Assembly: GCA_050743385.1 (NCBI GenBank)
Contig: JBOGFJ010000229.1
Span: forward strand, 1-7,160
Length of the DNA: 7,160 nucleotides
Direction: 5' to 3'
Origin: JACDBD01 sp050743385
Lineage (GTDB): Bacteria > Actinomycetota > Acidimicrobiia > IMCC26256 > JACDBD01
The position numbers and the translations under genes are program-made. Below, piece by piece: positions 1 through 6,248 of this stretch. Every line of letters starts with the position of its first letter. Position 1 is the stretch's first letter. The notes beneath the pieces are model-generated. The model did not search any database. It had not been told where the DNA came from and saw only the letters and a list, made by a program, of their open reading frames with translations.

Positions 1-2423
1 GCCGGGCCTCGGCCCCGGCCACCACCGCCGCTGCCCGAGGAGGCCTCGACCGGCCCGAGGTCACCGAACTCGTCCTTCACCTGGTCGTCCCAGTACTGCT
101 CGAACGAGGCGGAGGGAGCGTCGGAGGCCGGCTCGCGCTCCCGGGTCTCGCGTTCGCGCCGCGGCGGCCGATCGTCGTCGCGGCGCGGTCGCTCGCGCCT
201 CGGTGCCTCGTCGCGGCTGTCGCCATCGCCGTCGCCACCGCCCTCGGGCTCGTCGCCCGCGAGGGAGAGCGAGAGCTTGCCCTGGTTGTCGATGTCGTCG
301 ACGCGCACCTCGAGCTCGTCGCCGAGCGAGAGGACGTCTTCCACCCGGTCGATGCGGCGCCCGCCACCCAGCTTCGAGATGTGCAGGAGCCCGTCGCGGC
401 CGGGAAGCACGTTGACGAACGCACCGAACTTGGTGATGTTCACGACCTTGCCGGTGTAGTTGGCACCGAGCTCGGCGGTCGGCGGATCGAGGATCAGCTC
501 GATGCGGCGTTTGGCCTCCTCGACCTGGGCGCCCTCCTTCGAGCCGATCGACACCGTCCCGATCACGCCGTCGTCGCTGACCGACACGTCGGCGCCGGTC
601 TCCTGGGTGATGGTGTTGATCACCTTGCCCTTGGGGCCGATGACCTCGCCGATCTTGTCCATTGGGATCTCGAAGCTGATGATCTTCGGTGCCGTGGGTC
701 GCACGTCGTCCCGCGGCTCGGCGATCGCACCCTTCATCACGTCGAGGATCTTGAGCCGGGCGTCGCGCGCCTGCTCGAGCGCCTGCGACAGCACGTCGGC
801 AGGCAGTCCGTCGATCTTGGTGTCGAGCTGGAGCGCGGTGACGAACTCCTCCGTGCCCGCGACCTTGAAGTCCATGTCGCCGAACGCGTCCTCGGCGCCG
901 AGGATGTCGGTGAGCGTCGTGTACTTGCCGTCGACGTGGACGAGGCCCATGGCGATGCCCGCCACCGGAGCCTTCACGGGGACGCCCGCGTCCATGAGCG
1001 ACAGCGTCGACCCGCACACGGACGCCATCGACGTGGATCCGTTCGACGACAGCACGTCGGAGACCACGCGCAGCGTGTAGGGCCACTCCACCGCGTCGGG
1101 CACGACGGGCACGAGCGCCCGCTCGGCGAGCGCGCCGTGACCGATCTCGCGCCGCTTGGGCGACCCGACCCGGCCCGTCTCACCGGTGGAGAACGGCGGG
1201 AAGTTGTAGTGGTGCATGTAGCGCTTGCGGTCGTCGATGCCGATGGTGTCGAGCATCTGCTCCATGCGCGACATGCCCAACGTGGTGACCGTGAGCACCT
1301 GGGTCTCACCCCGCTGGAACAGGCCCGACCCGTGCGCCGTCGGGATGATCCCGACGTCGGCCGACAGCGGCCGGAGGTCAGAGGTGCCGCGACCGTCGAT
1401 GCGCACGCCGTCGTCGACGATCCGGCGCCGGACGACGTCCTTCTGGAGCGACCGGAACGCCTTCTTCACCTCACCGGCGCGCTCGGCGAAGGACTGGCCC
1501 TCACCCGCGAGCTGCTCGACCAGGGCGGCCTCGAGCTCCTTGACCCGGTCTTCGCGCTCGGCCTTCAGGTGGATGCCCATCGCGTCGGTGACGTCGCCCT
1601 CGGCCGCCGCCTTCACCGCGGTGTAGACGTCGTCGTCGTAGTCGGTGCGGACTTCGTACGGGAGCGGCTCGATCGGGCCGTTGGCCTTCTCGACCGCGGT
1701 TCTCAGCTCGAGCTGGAGGTCGACCGACGCCTCGATCCAGCGCTTCGACTCCTCGAGGCCCTGCGTGAGCACCTCTTCGGTGATCTTGGGTGCGCCCTGC
1801 TGGTAGAGCTCCCACGTCGCCTCGGTGCCGCCGGCCTCGACCATCATGATCGTGACCTCGCCGCTGTCGGTGCGGCGCCCGGCGACGACGAGCTCGAACG
1901 TCGATTCGTCACCCTCCTGGTACGTGGGATGCGCGACCCACTCCCCCTCGTGGTGCGCGAGCCGCACCGCGCCGATCGGGCCGTTGAACGGGATGCCCGA
2001 CACCGTCAGGGCTGCCGACGCGCCGTTGATCGACGCGATGTCGTGCGGGTTCTCGAGGTCGGCGCCGAGGATCGTGGCGATCACCTGCACCTCGTTGCGG
2101 AAGCCCTCGGGGAACGACGGGCGCAGCGGCCGGTCGGTGAGACGGCAGGTCAGGATCGCCTGCTCGCCCGGGCGCCCCTCGCGCCGGAAGAACGAGCCGG
2201 GGATCTTCCCGGCCGCGTACATGCGCTCCTCGACGTCGACCGTCAGCGGGAAGAAGTCGATGCCCTCGCGGGGCTTGCTGGTGACGACAGTGCTGAGCAG
2301 GGTCGTGTCGCCGATCTGGACGACGACGGCGCCGTCGGCCAGGGGGGCCAGACGGCCGGTCTCGAAGGACATGGTCTTGCCGGCGCCGTTGACGGCGCCT
2401 TCGACACGGATTGCGTCCGCCAT
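1..2423 (-). CDS. pnp: Polynucleotide phosphorylase (PNPase/GPSI), 3' end beyond the left edge
   Basis: Phosphorolytic 3'-to-5' exoribonuclease of cytoplasmic mRNA decay, a trimeric enzyme that releases nucleoside diphosphates and can also add 3' tails. The frame is open from ATG at 2423 to the window edge: 807 codons, no stop. Visible order: first RNase PH domain from about residue 15, with FFRREGRPGE at 78-87; helical linker; second RNase PH domain with HHYNFPPFSTGETGR and DILGAEDAFGDMDF, where D506 and D512 align with the E. coli metal-binding D486 and D492; KH domain with GPKG at 596-599; S1 domain about 653-722 (GANYTGKV to KLSLSL). All key residues seem intact. From 723 on lies an unusual tail of at least 85 residues: Gly/Asp-rich, then Arg/Glu/Asp-rich, then a motif with FEQYWDDQVKDEF, then GGGGRGRG. 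The protein is longer than the usual 700-780 residues. Start supported by AGGAG 10 nt upstream. It lies downstream of rpsO, as in many bacteria. Confidence 0.97.
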   Translation of the reverse strand, partial: MADAIRVEGAVNGAGKTMSFETGRLAPLADGAVVVQIGDTTLLSTVVTSKPREGIDFFPLTVDVEERMYAAGKIPGSFFRREGRPGEQAILTCRLTDRPLRPSFPEGFRNEVQVIATILGADLENPHDIASINGASAALTVSGIPFNGPIGAVRLAHHEGEWVAHPTYQEGDESTFELVVAGRRTDSGEVTIMMVEAGGTEATWELYQQGAPKITEEVLTQGLEESKRWIEASVDLQLELRTAVEKANGPIEPLPYEVRTDYDDDVYTAVKAAAEGDVTDAMGIHLKAEREDRVKELEAALVEQLAGEGQSFAERAGEVKKAFRSLQKDVVRRRIVDDGVRIDGRGTSDLRPLSADVGIIPTAHGSGLFQRGETQVLTVTTLGMSRMEQMLDTIGIDDRKRYMHHYNFPPFSTGETGRVGSPKRREIGHGALAERALVPVVPDAVEWPYTLRVVSDVLSSNGSTSMASVCGSTLSLMDAGVPVKAPVAGIAMGLVHVDGKYTTLTDILGAEDAFGDMDFKVAGTEEFVTALQLDTKIDGLPADVLSQALEQARDARLKILDVMKGAIAEPRDDVRPTAPKIISFEIPMDKIGEVIGPKGKVINTITQETGADVSVSDDGVIGTVSIGSKEGAQVEEAKRRIELILDPPTAELGANYTGKVVNITKFGAFVNVLPGRDGLLHISKLGGGRRIDRVEDVLSLGDELEVRVDDIDNQGKLSLSLAGDEPEGGGDGDGDSRDEAPRRERPRRDDDRPPRRERETREREPASDAPSASFEQYWDDQVKDEFGDLGPVEASSGSGGGGRGRGP

Positions 2424-2433
2424 GGGAACGCAG

Positions 2434-2455
2434 CTCCTCTCTGTTGTGCGAGAGG
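2434..2455 (-). promoter_or_regulatory. pnp ribosome binding site partly inside a hairpin
   Basis: On the minus strand AGGAG (2438-2434) lies 10 nt before the pnp ATG and is the evident Shine-Dalgarno. A perfect 6-bp stem, CCTCTC (2455-2450) with GAGAGG (2441-2436) and an 8-nt loop, includes the AGG of that site. If it forms in the mRNA it would reduce ribosome access. The base pairing is read directly from the sequence; a regulatory role is inferred, helped by the known autogenous control of pnp in other bacteria. Confidence 0.5.
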
Positions 2456-2467
2456 CACCGGTTCCCA

Positions 2468-2519
2468 GTTGTCGCCGTCCGAGCCGACTCTTGATGCCCG
2501 GGCGGTGGCGACTGACAAC
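2468..2519 (-). promoter_or_regulatory. Possible long stem in the pnp leader
   Basis: GTTGTC at 2468-2473 is complementary to GACAAC at 2514-2519. GCC at 2474-2476 can then pair with GGC at 2507-2509 across a 4-nt bulge. The interior holds the palindrome GCCCGGGC (2496-2503). An imperfect stem of this kind between rpsO and pnp could be a processing site for RNase III, which cleaves the rpsO-pnp intergenic RNA in E. coli and Streptomyces. At this GC content a chance stem is quite possible, so confidence is low. Confidence 0.25.
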
Positions 2520-2556
2520 CGACGTCGCTCCCGCGTCTCTTGATCTCAAACGCGAA

Positions 2557-2581
2557 CGAGGAGCGGCCGTGCCGCTCCTCG
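2557..2581 (-). terminator. rpsO terminator-like hairpin (probably leaky)
   Basis: A perfect 11-bp inverted repeat, CGAGGAGCGGC (2557-2567) and GCCGCTCCTCG (2571-2581) with a 3-nt loop, begins 9 bases after the rpsO stop codon. The stem is strong and GC-rich. On the minus strand it is followed by TTCGCGTTTGAG, which is only mildly T-rich, so it may act as a partial terminator or as a 3' stabilising and processing structure. Read-through would supply pnp, as known for rpsO-pnp in other bacteria. Confidence 0.65.
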
Positions 2582-2590
2582 ACTCCCGCG

Positions 2591-2848
2591 CTACCGGCGC
2601 AGGCCCAGCTTGGCGATGAGCGCTCGATACCGCTCGACGTCGTTGCGCCGGAGATAGTCGAGCAACCGCCGCCGCTGCCCTACGAGCATGAGCAGGCCCC
2701 GGCGCGAGTGATGGTCCTTCGGATGGACCTTCAGGTGCTCCGTCAGGTGGTTGACCCGGTCCGTGAGGAGGGCCACCTGGACCTCGGGCGAGCCCGTGTC
2801 GGACTCGTGGAGGCGGTGCTCGGCGATCGTGGCAGTGGTGTCGGGCAT
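2591..2848 (-). CDS. rpsO: 30S ribosomal protein S15
   Basis: Primary 16S rRNA-binding protein of the central domain (platform) of the 30S subunit, also near the bridge to the 50S. The 85-residue product is close to the usual 88-89. It carries the family hallmarks: TGSPEVQVALLT at 18-29, HLKVHPKDHHSRRGLL at 38-53, and an Arg-rich helix with QRRRLLDYLRRND. It is all-helical and highly basic, with no signal peptide. ATG at 2848 is the only sensible start. No good Shine-Dalgarno stands just before it (the nearest purine run, AAGGG, is about 17 nt upstream), which is notable for a strongly expressed gene. A GC-rich hairpin sits in the leader. It is 95 bp after ribF and 167 bp before pnp. S15 represses its own translation through leader RNA structures in several phyla, so similar control is plausible here. 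Confidence 0.98.
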   Translation of the reverse strand: MPDTTATIAEHRLHESDTGSPEVQVALLTDRVNHLTEHLKVHPKDHHSRRGLLMLVGQRRRLLDYLRRNDVERYRALIAKLGLRR

Positions 2849-2884
2849 GCCGTGACTGGAGAAACCCTTGCTGGAATGCGGGAG

Positions 2885-2909
2885 TGCGCCGGGCCGCGTG
2901 CCGGGCGCA
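2885..2909 (-). promoter_or_regulatory. Hairpin in the rpsO leader, candidate S15 control element
   Basis: TGCGCC (2885-2890) pairs with GGCGCA (2904-2909). After one mismatch, GGC (2892-2894) pairs with GCC (2900-2902), leaving a 5-nt loop. The stem has 9 pairs out of 10 positions and lies 36 to 60 nt upstream of the rpsO start. S15 autoregulation through leader RNA is established in other bacteria with unrelated structures. Binding of S15 to this one is inference only. Confidence 0.35.
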
Positions 2910-2911
2910 GA

Positions 2912-2939
2912 CCCGAATGGTACCAGCTTTGCCTTCGGG
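2912..2939 (-). other. Inverted repeat just after the ribF stop
   Basis: CCCGAA (2912-2917) and TTCGGG (2934-2939) form a perfect 6-bp inverted repeat with a 16-nt loop, starting 4 bases after the ribF stop codon on the minus strand. No T tract follows, so it is at best a weak terminator or an mRNA 3' end structure. The loop overlaps the possible rpsO -10 hexamer. Confidence 0.25.
2917..2922 (-). promoter_or_regulatory. Possible -10 element for rpsO
   Basis: The minus strand reads TACCAT here, matching the TANNNT pattern common in actinobacterial promoters. Transcription would start near 2910, right at the foot of the leader hairpin (2885-2909). No convincing -35 hexamer is seen at 16-19 bp spacing, so this is a weak call. 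Confidence 0.25.
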
Positions 2940-2943
2940 GGCC

Positions 2944-3897
2944 TCAGCCGACGATCCCGCGGGTGGCCTCGACATCCCGGGCCATCTGGGCGACCAGGTC
3001 GTCGACGCGGTCGAATTTCTCCTGGCCACGGAGATGGGCGACGAAGCGCACCTTGACGTACTTGCCGTAGAGCTCGCCCTCGAAGTCGAGCACGTAGGCC
3101 TCGAGGAGCGTCTCGCCCTGCTCGTAGAACGTCGGCCGGCTGCCGATCGAGATGGCGGCGGGACGCTCCGCGCCGTCACCGTCGACGAGGGTGCCGGCAT
3201 AGACGCCGTCGGCTGGGAGGCAGATGTGGTCGGGCACGGCCAGGTTCGCGGTGGGCATGCCCCAGTCGCGGGCTCGGCGATCGCCGACCTCGACCACGCC
3301 GCGCACCTCGTGGGGCCGCCCGAGGAGCCGGGCGGCCGCCTCGACCGAGCCCTCGGCGAGGAGCTCGCGGATGCGGGTCGACGAGTAGGGCTCGCCGCTG
3401 CGATCCTCGTGCTCCGGATCGGCTGCCACCAGCCCGAGCCCGATGACGTCGAACCCGAGCTCGAGGCCCATGCGCTCGAGCAGGGGGACGTTGCCACCGC
3501 GGCGATGCCCGAAGTGGAAGTCGGTGCCGACCACGACCAGACGGGCGCGGAACCCGTCGACGAGCACCTCGCGCACGAAGTCCTCCGCCGGCTCCTTGCT
3601 GCGCGCCTCGTCGAACGCGAGGACGTAACAGGTGTCGAGGCAGCCGGTGGCCTCGAGCAGCTCGAGGCGCTGCTCGAGCGTCGTGAGCAGCTTGGGCGCC
3701 GACTCCGGACGCACCACCTCGGCCGGATGGCGGTCGAACGTGACGCATACGGCGTCGAGACTCCGCGCATCGGCGAGCTCGCGGACGAGCCGGAGCACCT
3801 CGCGATGGCCGCGGTGAACACCGTCGTAGACGCCGATGGTGACGACCGCGCCGCGGCCGGAGGCGTCGGCACCCGGGATCTCGCGGACGATCCTCAT
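2944..3897 (-). CDS. ribF: Bifunctional riboflavin kinase/FAD synthetase
   Basis: Cytoplasmic enzyme that phosphorylates riboflavin to FMN and then adenylylates FMN to FAD. The 317 residues match the usual length of about 310-330. The N-terminal adenylyltransferase domain (about 1-185) shows GVYDGVHRGH at 22-31 (nucleotidyltransferase HxGH type), TFDRHP at 53-58, VGTDFHFG at 123-130 and SSTRIR at 172-177. The C-terminal kinase domain (about 190-315) shows GMPTANL at 213-219, where PTAN binds metal and ATP phosphate, GVYAG at 231-235, SIGSRPTF at 250-257 and EAYVLDFEGELYG, whose first Glu (266) is the likely catalytic base. In the kinase motif, WGMPTAN replaces the more usual LGFPTAN, a mild variation. 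The ATG lies 2 bp after the truB stop, so translation is probably coupled; only a weak AGG-type site precedes it. Confidence 0.96.
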   Translation of the reverse strand: MRIVREIPGADASGRGAVVTIGVYDGVHRGHREVLRLVRELADARSLDAVCVTFDRHPAEVVRPESAPKLLTTLEQRLELLEATGCLDTCYVLAFDEARSKEPAEDFVREVLVDGFRARLVVVGTDFHFGHRRGGNVPLLERMGLELGFDVIGLGLVAADPEHEDRSGEPYSSTRIRELLAEGSVEAAARLLGRPHEVRGVVEVGDRRARDWGMPTANLAVPDHICLPADGVYAGTLVDGDGAERPAAISIGSRPTFYEQGETLLEAYVLDFEGELYGKYVKVRFVAHLRGQEKFDRVDDLVAQMARDVEATRGIVG

Positions 3898-3899
3898 CG

Positions 3900-4880
3900 T
3901 CAGTCAGCCTCGACGGGTGCGAGCACGACCGCGGGCCGCACCGCGCTCCGCCGGCGTTCGTACACCGCCAACAGATCGCCGTCGGGCCCGACCATCGCGA
4001 ACGGGCCCGGGCCGGTCGGCTCCTGTCCGGGCGAGAGCGACGGGGCCGGGAACGTGACGCCGTGGGCCACGGCCCGGGCCTGCTCGACGTCGACGTCGAC
4101 GCGTTGGAGGTCGCGGGTCGCGATCACCGGCGGGAGCACCACTGCGTCGGGCTCGGCGGCGATGGCGTCGAGCGTGTGCGCCTCGTCGAGCGTGAACGAG
4201 CCCACCCGGATGCGGCGCAACGATGCCAGGTGCGCGAAGCCGCCGAGCGCGGTGCCGAGGTCGGCGGCGAGCGTGCGGATGTAGGTGCCGCTGCTGCACT
4301 CGACCAGCACCGTCGCGGTCGGGTACGGCCCGGTCTCGAACTCCTCGACGTCGAAGCGGTCGACGTGAACGCTTCGCGGCGCCCGTTCGACCTCCTCACC
4401 CTTCCGGGCGAGCTCGTGGAGCCGGCGCCCGTTGACCTTCACCGCCGACACCATGGGCGGGAGCTGCTCGATGTCGCCGACGAAGCGGGCCGTCGCAGCT
4501 TCGACGTCTTCGCGCGTGACGGACATCGCCTGGCGGTCGAGCACGTCGCCGGAGGCGTCGAGGGTGGTGGTGGCCACGCCGAACGCCATCGTCCCCCGGT
4601 ACCCTTTGCCCGCCTCCTGGAGGAAGCGCAGGAGGCGGGTGGCGCGCCCGAGGCCCACGAGCAGCACGCCGGTGGCGTCCGGATCGAGCGTGCCCGCATG
4701 ACCGACCCGGCGCTGGCCGTAAACCTTGCGGAGCCGGGCGACGATGTCGTGTGATGTCCATCCCGCCGGCTTGTCGACGACGACGAGCCCGTCGGTGCGA
4801 GGTCGCAGGAGACGGGCGGCTGCCGACTCGCGCGCGGTCGACCGTGCCGCGTCTTCCGGCTTCGGCCGCTCTCGCTTCAT
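3900..4880 (-). CDS. truB: tRNA pseudouridine(55) synthase TruB
   Basis: Converts U55 in the T loop of most tRNAs to pseudouridine; homologues also act as tRNA-folding chaperones. The product has 326 residues. The core starts with GLVVVDKPAGWTSHDIV at 31-47. The catalytic motif is GHAGTLDPDATGVL at 60-73, with D66 as the catalytic aspartate. Further conserved stretches are KGYRG, LPPMVSAVKVNGRRLHELAR and CSSGTYIRTLAADLG. The C-terminal part after about 225 is a more variable PUA-like region. A basic, Arg/Ala-rich N-terminal extension of about 30 residues precedes the core. It is kept because the ATG at 4880 overlaps the nrnA stop as ATGA, a typical coupled start. A later start at the core would leave a non-coding gap inside a tight operon. 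No strong Shine-Dalgarno is visible, which fits coupling. Confidence 0.96.
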   Translation of the reverse strand: MKRERPKPEDAARSTARESAAARLLRPRTDGLVVVDKPAGWTSHDIVARLRKVYGQRRVGHAGTLDPDATGVLLVGLGRATRLLRFLQEAGKGYRGTMAFGVATTTLDASGDVLDRQAMSVTREDVEAATARFVGDIEQLPPMVSAVKVNGRRLHELARKGEEVERAPRSVHVDRFDVEEFETGPYPTATVLVECSSGTYIRTLAADLGTALGGFAHLASLRRIRVGSFTLDEAHTLDAIAAEPDAVVLPPVIATRDLQRVDVDVEQARAVAHGVTFPAPSLSPGQEPTGPGPFAMVGPDGDLLAVYERRRSAVRPAVVLAPVEAD

Positions 4881-5881
4881 GCGGCCGGTAGGGCCCGCTG
4901 CACGCGGGCGACGACCTCGTCGATGGAGTCGGCGGAGGTGAACCCGGCCGCGAAGCGATGGCCACCGCCCCCCTCGCCCTCGGCGATGCGGCGGACGTCG
5001 ACGTCACCCAGAGATCGCAGGCTCACGCGCACCGAGCCCTCGGCCTCCTCCTTGAGGACGCACGTGACCTCGGCCTCGGCGGTGCGGCGGACGATGTCGA
5101 TGAGGCCCTCGACCTCCTCCATGGTCACATCGTGCTCCCGGAGATCGTGCTGGGTCACCGACGTCCACACGAACCGGCGCTCGGGCACGAGCCGGGCGCG
5201 CCCGAGCACGTCGGCGAGGAGCTTCAGGTAGGCGAACCGGTGCTCCTCGAACAGGCTGCGGCTGAGGCTCGAGATCGGGACGTCGAACTCCGCCAACTCG
5301 CGCGCCATGTCGAACACGGCCGGCGTGGTGGTGTCGTACTGGAAGCGACCGGTGTCGCACACGAGCGCGGCATACAGGCACACGGCGGCGTCACGGTTGA
5401 GCGGCAGCCCGAGCGCACCGATCAGGCGGTGCACGAGCGAGCCGCTGGCGGCGGCGTCGGGGTCGATGACGTTGATCGACCCGTAGCGATCGTTGGAGAT
5501 GTGGTGATCGATCACGATGAGCTCGCCCGCCGACTTCGCCGACGACTCGAGGTCGCCGAGGCGGTTCATCGACCCGCAGTCGAAGGTCATCATGAGCTCG
5601 GGATCGCAGGGGAAGTCGGCGGGCGCGACGAGCATGTCGAGACCGGGGAGCTCGCGGTAGTGGGGCGCGACCACGAACGGCGTCGGGAACGACGCCACGC
5701 AGTCGCGGCCGGCGGCGCGCAGCACATGGAAGAGACCGAGCGTGGAACCGAGAGCGTCACCGTCGGGGCTGACGTGACAGGCGAGCGAGACCTGGCCCGC
5801 ACCCTGGATCGCCGTGACCGCCCGAGCCAGCTCGCCGGCGACCTCCGCGTCGTGCCTCGGGGCGTCGTGCCGCGTGCTCAC
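4877..5881 (-). CDS. nrnA: DHH/DHHA1 phosphoesterase, NrnA-type nanoRNase / pAp phosphatase
   Basis: Mn-dependent cytoplasmic phosphodiesterase. Family members degrade 2-5 nt RNA oligomers and dephosphorylate pAp; actinobacterial homologues such as M. tuberculosis Rv2837c also hydrolyse c-di-AMP. The 334 residues match the family. The DHH domain shows HVSPDGDALGS at 36-46 (D40, D42), TFDCGSMNRLGD at 99-110 (D101), IDHHISND at 124-131 with the DHH triad 125-127, and CDTGRFQY at 175-182 (D176). The DHHA1 domain ends with GGGGHRFAAGF at 304-314, the substrate-binding glycine motif. All metal ligands appear present. Start is GTG at 5881, overlapping the rbfA stop as GTGA, with AAGGAGG 7 nt upstream. 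Position between rbfA and truB is common in Gram-positive genomes. Which substrate dominates here cannot be told from sequence. Confidence 0.95.
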   Translation of the reverse strand: MSTRHDAPRHDAEVAGELARAVTAIQGAGQVSLACHVSPDGDALGSTLGLFHVLRAAGRDCVASFPTPFVVAPHYRELPGLDMLVAPADFPCDPELMMTFDCGSMNRLGDLESSAKSAGELIVIDHHISNDRYGSINVIDPDAAASGSLVHRLIGALGLPLNRDAAVCLYAALVCDTGRFQYDTTTPAVFDMARELAEFDVPISSLSRSLFEEHRFAYLKLLADVLGRARLVPERRFVWTSVTQHDLREHDVTMEEVEGLIDIVRRTAEAEVTCVLKEEAEGSVRVSLRSLGDVDVRRIAEGEGGGGHRFAAGFTSADSIDEVVARVQRALPAA

Positions 5882-6246
5882 GCGCCCTCCTCCTTGTGGA
5901 GACCGCGGATGATCTCCTCGACTCGCTGGCCTTGCGTGATGGCCGGATCTTCGCGGAAGACGAGCTCCGGAAGGTACTTGAGGCGCACCTGGCGACCCAG
6001 CACCGCCCGTAGGTGAGGGCCGGCCCGGTGCAGGGCCTTGCGGGTGTCGTCGTGCTGCTCCTCGGCCCCGAGCACCGAGTAGAAGACCGTCGCGTGCCGG
6101 AGGTCGGGGCTGACCTCGACGCCCGTCAGCGTCACGAACCCGAGCTTCGGATCGGAGAGGCGTTCGACCTCGTCGGCGAGCGTCTCGCGCACCACCTCGT
6201 TCACCCGGGCGGTGCGTGGGTAGCGGCGCGGCTGGGCTCGGCGCAC
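5878..6246 (-). CDS. rbfA: 30S ribosome-binding factor A
   Basis: Cold-shock-type assembly factor that binds the 30S subunit near the 5' end of 16S rRNA and supports its late maturation. From GTG at 6246 the product is 122 residues, the normal size for the family. It has a KH-like fold: basic N-terminus and RTARVNEVVRETLADEVE helix at 11-28, then the hallmark DPKLGFVTLTGVEVSPDLRH at 32-51, a V-F-Y-S-V strand, and LGRQVRLKYLPELVF near the C-terminus. I chose GTG at 6246 because it is 2 bp after the DUF503 stop and follows a GGGGAGGG site. The frame stays open upstream to an ATG at 6462 (194 codons), but that extension overlaps the conserved part of the DUF503 gene and is low-complexity Arg-rich, so it is not real coding. 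The stop overlaps the nrnA start (GTGA). Confidence 0.94.
   Translation of the reverse strand: MRRAQPRRYPRTARVNEVVRETLADEVERLSDPKLGFVTLTGVEVSPDLRHATVFYSVLGAEEQHDDTRKALHRAGPHLRAVLGRQVRLKYLPELVFREDPAITQGQRVEEIIRGLHKEEGA
5889..5895 (-). promoter_or_regulatory. nrnA ribosome binding site
   Basis: The minus strand reads AAGGAGG, a near-perfect Shine-Dalgarno, 7 nt before the GTG start of nrnA. It lies inside the last codons of rbfA and settles the choice of the GTG at 5881 as start. Confidence 0.8.
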
Positions 6247-6248
6247 GG

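Noticed and set aside
61..1086. 341-codon minus-strand frame overlapping the 3' part of pnp
   Set aside because: It is another frame of the same strand inside pnp, extremely Arg/Gly-rich and without motifs. The pnp frame carries KH and S1 domains over the same bases, so a frameshift is not needed to explain it.
381..2543. 720-codon plus-strand open frame antisense to pnp
   Set aside because: It lies almost wholly opposite the well-conserved pnp gene, has His/Asp/Val/Leu/Arg-rich low-complexity composition with no recognisable motif, and is expected in high-GC DNA where the antisense frame rarely meets stops.
2488..2544. Two copies of CTCTTGAT (2488-2495 and 2537-2544) between rpsO and pnp
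   Set aside because: An 8-bp direct repeat in a short region without symmetry or known binding consensus; could easily be chance.
2884..4284. 466-codon plus-strand open frame antisense to ribF and truB
   Set aside because: Same reasoning: it mirrors two conserved genes, has biased composition and no family motif.
4062..6016. Plus-strand open frames of 230 and 352 codons antisense to truB and nrnA
   Set aside because: Shadows of clear coding genes with intact catalytic motifs on the other strand; no ribosome binding site or domain supports them.
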